A stretch of 7,512 nt of DNA from JBBDQZ01 sp040905705 (GTDB lineage: Bacteria; Bacteroidota; Rhodothermia; Balneolales; Natronogracilivirgulaceae), in the NCBI GenBank assembly GCA_040905705.1, contig JBBDQZ010000027.1:1-7512 (forward strand). Reading direction: 5' to 3'. Positions within the stretch are counted from its first letter, which is position 1, and the number at the start of each line of letters is the position of its first letter. The notes below the pieces were generated by a model. It was not told the DNA's origin. It saw only the letters and a list, made by a program, of their open reading frames with translations, and did no database searches. The translations under genes and the position numbers were made by a program. Of the stretch, positions 1 through 4,195 are shown piece after piece.

Positions 1-230
1 TCCTTTTCATCGAAGTCGTCCGGCACGCGCACAACCCCGTAGAAGGTGGCGAATTCAGCAGGGATGGGACCCTCCGACTCCTGCTCATTCCTGCCGGGAC
101 CCGTTTTTTCGGAAAGGTATTTCTCAACCATGTCCGACACAGAAGATCCGCTTCTCCGCGCATACTCTTTAGCCTGCCGGATTACCTCTTCATCCAAATA
201 CAGCGTCAGCTTCTTGTTTTTCTTCGTCAT
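1..230 (-). CDS. DUF6364-type ribbon-helix-helix antitoxin (partial, 3' end outside window)
   Basis: The minus strand reads from ATG at 230 to the window edge without a stop, giving 76 residues that begin MTKKNKKLTLYLDEEVI. The pattern is a lysine-rich start, a short beta strand (KLTLYLDEE, about residues 7-15), a helix (VIRQAKEYARRSG), a turn (SSVSD) and a second helix (MVEKYLSEK). This is the layout of MetJ/Arc/CopG-like ribbon-helix-helix DNA-binding proteins, and the wording is typical of DUF6364 proteins. Those are usually the antitoxin of a pair with a PIN-domain toxin directly downstream, which here would lie beyond position 1. The strand is expected to bind operator DNA as a dimer, and the acidic tail (from about residue 48) would bind the toxin. 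There is no clear Shine-Dalgarno site, and a TATAAT box sits only about 7 bases upstream, so the mRNA may be nearly leaderless. Fold is confident; the toxin partner is inferred. Confidence 0.82.
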   Translation of the reverse strand, partial: MTKKNKKLTLYLDEEVIRQAKEYARRSGSSVSDMVEKYLSEKTGPGRNEQESEGPIPAEFATFYGVVRVPDDFDEK

Positions 231-236
231 AACAAG

Positions 237-267
237 ATTATACGTATAGTGATTATTTATACGTATA
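237..267 (-). promoter_or_regulatory. Promoter with two palindromic operators for the antitoxin gene
   Basis: The perfect palindrome TATACGTATA occurs twice, at 239-248 and 258-267, with centres 19 bases apart (about two helical turns). On the minus strand a TATAAT box (242-237) overlaps the proximal copy, and the distal copy falls where a -35 element would be. The start codon of the ribbon-helix-helix gene is 6 bases further on. Paired palindromes on one face of the helix are the usual arrangement for autoregulation by such antitoxins. The repeats are seen directly; their role is inferred. Confidence 0.6.
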
Positions 268-450
268 ATAATATAGCCATCCACAAAAATCAACTCCTGA
301 CAAGTACTGTTTTGTGCCCTCTTTGAGCATCCAGCTCTTCCAGTCGCCGCGTTGGGATACTCTCGCGAGATTTTCATAATAATCCTGCTTGTGCTCAAGA
401 ATATAACGGCTCAGGTAAAGAATGGGGAGTTCCAGCTGATGGCTCCGGGT
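253..450 (-). pseudogene. C-terminal remnant of a Fic-family protein
   Basis: Between a TGA (451-453) and a TAA (253-255) the minus strand is open for 65 codons with no plausible start. Residues 8-42 read LPILYLSRYILEHKQDYYE, then NLARVSQRGDWKSWML. This closely resembles the helical segment after the catalytic core in Fic-domain AMP-transferases (typical wording: LPVLYLSRYI, then K-DYY, then GDWE-W). The HPFxxGNGR catalytic motif and everything before it are absent, and the usual ending after the W-W segment is replaced by unrelated sequence that runs into the operator palindromes of the next gene. Fic-like coding therefore covers roughly 325-441. I read it as a truncated, non-functional relic joined to the antitoxin locus by rearrangement. 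The family match is from recognition of the motif, not a search. Confidence 0.62.
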
Positions 451-487
451 TCACTCTGTAGCGCTGTGCTTTTGGCATTAATTATAT

Positions 488-569
488 TGATTTTAATGTT
501 TGCACCCAAATCTGACATTAAAACAAGCTATTAAAATCAGGCAAACATTAATGTTCTCTATTTTTAATG
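488..569. repeat. Cluster of inverted TTTTAATG / TTAATGTTTGC repeats
   Basis: TGATTTTAAT (488-497) is matched by its reverse complement at 530-539, and the overlapping TTAATGTTTGC (493-503) is matched by its reverse complement at 541-551. The core TTTTAATG also occurs inverted at 515-522 and directly at 562-569. The arms do not nest as one simple hairpin, because the order of the two elements is swapped on the right side; the patch looks like a broken tandem repeat with inversion. It lies between the Fic relic and the end of the outer-membrane gene. No function is evident; it may be a rearrangement junction or a binding-site cluster. Confidence 0.5.
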
Positions 570-653
570 CACATCTTGAAAAACGACCTTAAAAGGGTAA
601 AGGGAGGAACATGTCGGAAGCTCCGTTGAATGGACAGTTTGCGATGTTCAGAA

Positions 654-670
654 TTTAACGAATCGTTAAA
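654..670. terminator. 17-base palindrome at the ancestral gene end (weak terminator candidate)
   Basis: TTTAACGA-A-TCGTTAAA is a perfect 8-base inverted repeat around one central base. It spans the TAA (666-668) that ends the in-frame extension of the minus-strand gene before it. It lacks a following T-run on either strand and its loop is too short to fold fully, so an intrinsic terminator is only one reading; a protein-binding palindrome is equally possible. Confidence 0.25.
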
Positions 671-785
671 GTTCAAACGGTGAATATTTAGCCATTACAG
701 GATACAAATTCCAGACAATTCCTGCCGCAATCTGAAAATCGGCATCCACAAATCTGAAGTTGTAATTATCGTGCCCCCAGCTGCC
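666..785 (-). pseudogene. In-frame C-terminal extension beyond a premature TGA
   Basis: Directly after the TGA at 786-788 the same frame continues for 39 sense codons to TAA at 666-668. The extension reads GSWGHDNYNFRFVDADFQ and then IAAGIVWNLYPVMAKYSPFEL. Its alternating polar and aromatic residues look like the final two strands of an outer-membrane barrel, with an aromatic near the end. This is what would be expected to follow the truncated product, so the TGA is best explained as a nonsense change (or sequencing error) in a gene whose natural product had about 362 residues. The secreted protein at 4196-5998 ends properly at TGA, so TGA is a normal stop in this genome. Confidence 0.6.
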
Positions 786-1754
786 TCACAGTTTAAAACC
801 GATATCGGAGCCTGACCATGGATAGTACTCATATGAGGTTTCGATTCTGACCGGGACGACATGTGGATGTGGATTTAAAATGTATTCCACTTTGGTATTG
901 AAGACCCCATACCGGGCATGTTCACCGGGGCCTCGGTCATTCAGGATGTTTAATTGTTCATAACTGATGTGGAAGCGCCATTTTCCATAGAGGTCAATAT
1001 CTTCATCAGAATATCCACCGAAGCGGACAGGCATCACCAAACTGAAAAACTCATGATACATGACCGTGCCAAAGTATATTCGACGTGACACGAGCGGAAT
1101 TCCATTATCATCCCTTAACGTATGTTTGTTGTATTGGTAACTCACAACCACTTCGGTCAAATTCGTAGAGAAGTTTCCACTGCTTCTGTTCAAGAGGTCC
1201 GACAGGTTGGTTGAGCTGTTTATAGAACGGTAAATATCTATGCAGCCCTCCGAACCATCTTCCAGGCTTGCCGAAAACGCACATCGGTTTTGTCCGTTTG
1301 AATAATGCCCGGACTCAATCGCGATGCTTAAAAACCGGCTTCGTCGGGGCATGGAAACGGATGGATCTTTTTGAATAACATTGCCCAATCGGTGTATATA
1401 CTGAAAGCCCGGTTGTATCCTGTAAGAGGGCATTCTGACCGGTTTGGAAACCGATGCATACATTCTCACTTGCGGCTTATAGGAAAAATACGCCGCATAG
1501 CCATATGGCTCGCCAGTTTCCAGGTTATATTGTATGTTATTGACAAAGCTGTAATTAACGGCCGGATTCGCTTCAAACAGAATAGGATCATCCTGTTTAT
1601 AGGGACTCATCAAGAGGAAATTCGGGTTCTCAATGATGGGATAATAGGTCTTGAAATTATCCGGCGTTCTAAACCTCTGGCCTGAAACGTCTGCAGGAAT
1701 GATACAAACAGTCGCGAGTAATACGGATAGCAGCAAATGATAACATGGATTCAT
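786..1754 (-). CDS. Secreted beta-rich outer-membrane-type protein with HYSNG motif, prematurely stopped
   Basis: The product has 322 residues. It starts with a signal peptide (hydrophobic LLLSVLLATVCIIP, probable cleavage after VSG at residue 25), followed by a chain rich in Tyr, Phe, Asn and alternating beta patterns, as in an outer-membrane barrel. Residues 149-155 are GHYSNGQ and residues 194-198 are NFSTN. The H-x-S-N-G string matches the catalytic His-Ser region of outer-membrane phospholipase A (and resembles PagL's His-x-Ser-Asn). A lipid-hydrolase-like barrel is therefore possible, but no name is assured. The ATG at 1754 is supported by AGGATGA six bases upstream. The gene lies 8 bases after the 97-residue gene, clearly one operon, and the TAG of that gene overlaps this ribosome site. 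The TGA at 786-788 removes about 39 residues that look like the last strands, so the encoded protein may not insert properly. Confidence 0.7.
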   Translation of the reverse strand: MNPCYHLLLSVLLATVCIIPADVSGQRFRTPDNFKTYYPIIENPNFLLMSPYKQDDPILFEANPAVNYSFVNNIQYNLETGEPYGYAAYFSYKPQVRMYASVSKPVRMPSYRIQPGFQYIHRLGNVIQKDPSVSMPRRSRFLSIAIESGHYSNGQNRCAFSASLEDGSEGCIDIYRSINSSTNLSDLLNRSSGNFSTNLTEVVVSYQYNKHTLRDDNGIPLVSRRIYFGTVMYHEFFSLVMPVRFGGYSDEDIDLYGKWRFHISYEQLNILNDRGPGEHARYGVFNTKVEYILNPHPHVVPVRIETSYEYYPWSGSDIGFKL

Positions 1755-1762
1755 AGCTCATC

Positions 1763-2056
1763 CTATTTGGATTTAATCACCAGTAACCGGACTCTGTTTA
1801 CCAGTTGTTTGTCCACGTTGCCGGCTCGCAGAGCATTTTTACTTTTATGATGTAAAAAAATCAGGGTATGAGCAATTCCGGCTTGTGTGGTTTGTAAAGT
1901 GATTTGTCTGGAATTTTCCTGTGAAGTGGATTCTACAAAAAAAGTATTATCAATTTTTTCAAACCTGGTGTCAAGATCATTCAGGATTTGCTCGACATGA
2001 GATAAAACACTTTCTTCTGTATCGTAAATAGTCAATATATTACCCCAATAGGCCAT
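1763..2056 (-). CDS. Conserved-looking 97-residue protein of unknown function
   Basis: The gene encodes 97 residues starting MAYWGNILTIYDTEES and ending in TAG at 1763-1765. The start at 2056 is supported by GAGGTG five bases upstream. There is no signal peptide or membrane segment. The pattern suggests a small alpha/beta domain: strand (NILTIY), amphipathic helix (ESVLSHVEQILNDLDTRF), two or three strands (NTFFVES, RQITLQTTQ, HTLIFLHH) and a basic C-terminal helix with strand (KQLVNRVRLLVIKSK). I do not recognise the family. The tight 8-base spacing to the secreted outer-membrane-type gene downstream shows co-transcription and probably co-translation, so a cytoplasmic partner role is conceivable, though nothing in the sequence proves it. 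Confidence 0.7.
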   Translation of the reverse strand: MAYWGNILTIYDTEESVLSHVEQILNDLDTRFEKIDNTFFVESTSQENSRQITLQTTQAGIAHTLIFLHHKSKNALRAGNVDKQLVNRVRLLVIKSK

Positions 2057-2446
2057 ATTGTCACCTCATGGTTGATTCGTTTGCAAGCTGCAAGCTGTTA
2101 ATAAATGGAAACTTATAAATAACAAAAAAACAGGGGAAGAATAAAAGGCGAAAATTTTAATACTTTCCATCGTTGTAATCACTAAAGCCATTGGTGTTCA
2201 TATAAAATGGATAAAAAAGAGAAAATCGGCTCTGTCCCTGGTTACAAATTCGAAGTTTATTTTCTGCAAATGGATTACAACAAATACAAGGAGATCAGCC
2301 TGTTCCAGCTTACAACTTTGAAGTTTGTCCGTGCGGGTTTATAAATTATAACAGGAGTATGAGATCATATTTCCAGACATATAATTTCATATCAAGGGAC
2401 TTCTTTGTGAAATATTAACGACTCTCTACGGTATCAAATATTAACT
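2057..2446. other. 390-base divergent intergenic region
   Basis: This A+T-rich stretch separates the minus-strand operon from the plus-strand membrane-protein gene and should hold both promoters. Visible elements are a tandem GCAAGCT pair (2083-2096), two diverged 27-base copies (2232-2326), and a possible plus-strand promoter with TTGAAG (2318-2323) and TATAAA (2340-2345), 16 bases apart. AAATATTAAC is repeated at 2410-2419 and 2436-2445, just before the next start. Two short open frames exist: 2207-2344 (45 codons) and 2359-2418 (19 codons, rich in Phe and Tyr, with AGGAG only one base from the ATG). I do not call either a gene. Confidence 0.5.
2232..2326. repeat. Diverged 27-base direct duplication
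   Basis: The segments 2232-2258 and 2300-2326 match at 22 of 27 positions; both run from CTGT(C/T)CC to GAAGTTT. The copies are 68 bases apart, which is not a multiple of three. Read in separate frames, both give related peptides (SVPGYKFEV and PVPAYNFEV). This suggests an old duplicated coding fragment or a dispersed intergenic repeat rather than a live gene. Confidence 0.45.
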
Positions 2447-3586
2447 ATGGCCTTCATTATGGACTTCCGCCGACAATGGGTAAGGAGGATTATCGGATTG
2501 TTTTTGTTGGCAGGGCTGGTATGGACCGGCCCGCTGTTGGGTGTGATTTTCAGTGGCCAATCCCCCGGCCCTTACCTGGAAATGCCGGCAAGCACTTTAA
2601 TGGGGGATGATCCGGATTTTTCCTGGTATGCTTTTGGCGGGGTCCTGCTTTTTGTCATCGTGACTACCTGGCCATTCTGGCGGCGGCTGCCCCGGGAACG
2701 ATGGAGTCCGGCGACGGTTGAAAATGCGCCGCACTTTCCCTGGTGGGGATGGCTGGGACTGGCCGGGCTGGCCGGATGCTGGATACTGGCATGGACTCGT
2801 TTTACCTGGTTTGAACCTTTGCAGCGCTTCACTTTTTTCCCCTTGTGGTTTTGCTTCATCGTTTTTCTGAATGCAGTGGCCTTCCGGCTTTCGGGCAAAA
2901 GTCTGATGACGCACCGTACCAGGTATTTTGTATGGCTGTTTCCGGTCAGTGCGATCTTCTGGTGGGTGTTTGAGTACCTGAACCGATTTGTCCATAACTG
3001 GTATTATACAGGGTTGGGGGAAATCGGCCCAATTCAGTATTTCAGCGAGGCCACACTGGCGTTTTCCACCGTACTGCCCGCCGTGATGAGCGTGCGTTTT
3101 CTGTTATTACGGATGCCGGTATTTTCCCGGGCTTACACCGATTTCCCTGCCATGCCCTGGCTGATCCCGGTCCGGTTTTGGATCGTTATGGGCCTGGCCG
3201 GCTGGCTGGGTTTGATCGGTACAGGCGGGATGCCGGAGTGGAGTTATCCGTTGGTCTGGATAGCACCCGGACTGCTTTGGATAGCTTATGAGCGGTGGTC
3301 CGGTTATATCAACCCTATGCTTGATGATCTTTCCCGGGGTGACTGGACGCTCTTATGGGCATCGGCTGTTTCCGCCCTGGTTTGCGGGTTTTTTTGGGAG
3401 ATGTGGAATTTTTATAGTGAGGCTCAATGGATATACAACATTCCCGGCGTCGAACGCTTTTACCTGTTTAAAATGCCGATTCCGGGGTATGCCGGCTATC
3501 TCCCTTTTGGTGTAATCTGTGCGTTGATAAGTGACTATCTGTTTGTTGAGCCGGGGCAAAGAGAGCTGGATTTCGATGCTGGTTAA
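2447..3586 (+). CDS. Polytopic inner-membrane protein with internal duplication, function unknown
   Basis: The product has 379 residues and is very rich in Trp, Phe and Gly. I see about ten membrane segments, near residues 13-35, 60-77, 98-116, 127-147, 160-180, 200-222, 239-257, 264-282, 300-318 and 345-365. Two blocks look related: FWWVFEYLNRFVHNWYY (171-187), then about 25 residues and a membrane segment, and FFWEMWNFYSEAQWIY (315-330), then PGYAGYLPFG. This suggests a duplicated module with conserved Trp, Glu and Asn facing the membrane. I do not recognise a named family. No Shine-Dalgarno site is visible before ATG 2447; the ATG at 2459 (MDFRRQW) is an equally good start and gives a basic N-terminus before the first membrane helix. 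It is the only plus-strand gene here, convergent with the damaged DsrE locus. A sampled line has about 62% G+C, well above its left neighbours. Confidence 0.8.
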   Translation: MAFIMDFRRQWVRRIIGLFLLAGLVWTGPLLGVIFSGQSPGPYLEMPASTLMGDDPDFSWYAFGGVLLFVIVTTWPFWRRLPRERWSPATVENAPHFPWWGWLGLAGLAGCWILAWTRFTWFEPLQRFTFFPLWFCFIVFLNAVAFRLSGKSLMTHRTRYFVWLFPVSAIFWWVFEYLNRFVHNWYYTGLGEIGPIQYFSEATLAFSTVLPAVMSVRFLLLRMPVFSRAYTDFPAMPWLIPVRFWIVMGLAGWLGLIGTGGMPEWSYPLVWIAPGLLWIAYERWSGYINPMLDDLSRGDWTLLWASAVSALVCGFFWEMWNFYSEAQWIYNIPGVERFYLFKMPIPGYAGYLPFGVICALISDYLFVEPGQRELDFDAG

Positions 3587-3610
3587 TGTTTCATGATGAC
3601 CGGCCGTATT

Positions 3611-3685
3611 TTAAATGACGATGACATTCCGGCTATCGACCAGCGATTTGCGGCAGTCTCCGGGTGAAATAATTTTCAGGTCCAT
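3611..3685 (-). pseudogene. Truncated rhodanese-like N-terminus
   Basis: A 24-codon frame begins at ATG 3685 and ends at TAA 3611-3613. It reads MDLKIISPGDCRKSLVDSRN followed by VIVI. This fits the first strand and helix of a rhodanese domain (typically ISPEELKELLDSGEDVVLIDVR), stopping just before the D-V-R. Directly after the stop the same frame reads NTAGHHET, reminiscent of the AGHIPGA segment that normally follows, so an internal deletion is plausible. It lies 36 bases after the DsrE-family relic, and DsrE and rhodanese proteins are often neighbours in sulfur-transfer operons. The active-site cysteine region is missing. Moderate to low confidence because the match is short. Confidence 0.4.
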
Positions 3686-3721
3686 ACCTCGTCAAAGTTA
3701 AAATGGGACGGTTGTTATCCC

Positions 3722-4077
3722 TTATAATGTTATAACTTTATCCCCTTCAACAATCCAGTCAGCTAATTCTGGCATGGTTGCCTTTTTTGCACCTTCAAAA
3801 TATGGTTTGTTTTTATGTATACCACAACGAGCCATACATGTGCCGCAAGCCTTGACTTCCACATTTTTTTTAATCAAATCTTTAAGCATTTGTGACAAGT
3901 CCTGATCATATCCAACAGGTGGCTTGCATTCGTCTCTTGCCATATCTACGGAATCATTCATAAGAAATATTCTTACAGTTTGCCCGGCATCCAATAATTT
4001 GTCTGCTAAACGCAGGCCGTTCCATGTAACATCGGTATGTCGTAAGGTTGTCGGTTAAAAATCATAAGTACCTTCAT
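3722..4077 (-). pseudogene. DsrE-family sulfur-relay-like protein, frameshifted near 4037-4041
   Basis: The true start is ATG at 4077 (MKVLMIFNRQPYD), backed by GAGGAG five bases upstream. That frame then runs into a stop by 4006. The family resumes in another frame from about 4036 (TDVTWNGLRLADKL, then LDAGQTVRIFLMND) and continues to TAA at 3722-3724. Joined, the product is about 118 residues, the usual DsrE-like length (typical start MKVL-I-NDPPYG, then YNGLRLA). A cysteine cluster, CGTCMARCGI, occupies the spot where this family carries its conserved cysteine, and the ending GAKKATMPELADWIVEGDKV is also typical. One missing base (or two extra) at 4037-4041 explains the break. Reading 3722-3994 as a gene from a TTG would lose the first strand and part of helix one. 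The gene is either decayed or carries a sequencing error. Confidence 0.75.
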
Positions 4078-4082
4078 TTTTA

Positions 4083-4088
4083 CTCCTC
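4083..4088 (-). promoter_or_regulatory. Shine-Dalgarno site deciding the DsrE-like start
   Basis: The minus strand reads GAGGAG-TAAAA-ATG. The ideal spacing of five bases marks the ATG at 4077 as the original start, which in turn shows that the coding frame downstream is interrupted. Confidence 0.7.
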
Positions 4089-4109
4089 TATATACTATTT
4101 GTCTTGAAC

Positions 4110-4142
4110 TGCCAGGAAATATAAAAAACTGGCAACCTGGCA
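4110..4142 (-). other. Alternative hairpins in the DsrE leader
   Basis: TGCCAGG (4110-4116) can pair with CCTGGCA (4136-4142), and TGCCAG (4110-4115) can instead pair with CTGGCA (4129-4134). The two pairings exclude each other. They lie in the 118-base gap between the secreted protein's stop and the DsrE-like start. There is no clean T-run for a terminator reading on the minus strand, so the role is unknown; a processing site or weak terminator is possible. Confidence 0.25.
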
Positions 4143-4195
4143 TTTCCGAGCACACTCCCAGCCCCGCTCTGCGAAACCCGGCGGGCAATCCCAAG

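Noticed and set aside
352..534. Plus-strand 60-codon open frame with a hydrophobic stretch
   Set aside because: It overlaps the Fic relic read on the other strand, has no ATG-plus-ribosome-site start, and its end is made of the TTTTAATG repeat patch.
786..788. TGA read as a sense codon (alternative code or selenocysteine)
   Set aside because: Two other genes here, the hydrolase (TGA after its sorting domain) and the VOC protein, stop naturally at TGA, and I see no convincing selenocysteine-type hairpin after this codon. A nonsense mutation or base error is simpler.
2572..2995. Two long minus-strand open frames inside the membrane-protein gene
   Set aside because: They are basic, low-complexity antisense shadows of a G+C-rich gene whose plus-strand product has coherent membrane helices.
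3593..3670. Plus-strand 24-codon frame just after the membrane-protein gene
   Set aside because: No ribosome site and no recognisable sequence; the opposite strand here reads as a rhodanese-like N-terminus.
3722..3994. A 90-residue gene starting from TTG at 3994
   Set aside because: Family wording continues upstream of this TTG in the same frame, and the proper start with a strong ribosome site lies at 4077 in another frame. It is part of a frameshifted gene.
4006..4194. A separate 62-residue minus-strand gene upstream of the DsrE-like gene
   Set aside because: Only its last 23 codons matter; they are the DsrE start before the frameshift. The upstream part is untranslated leader.
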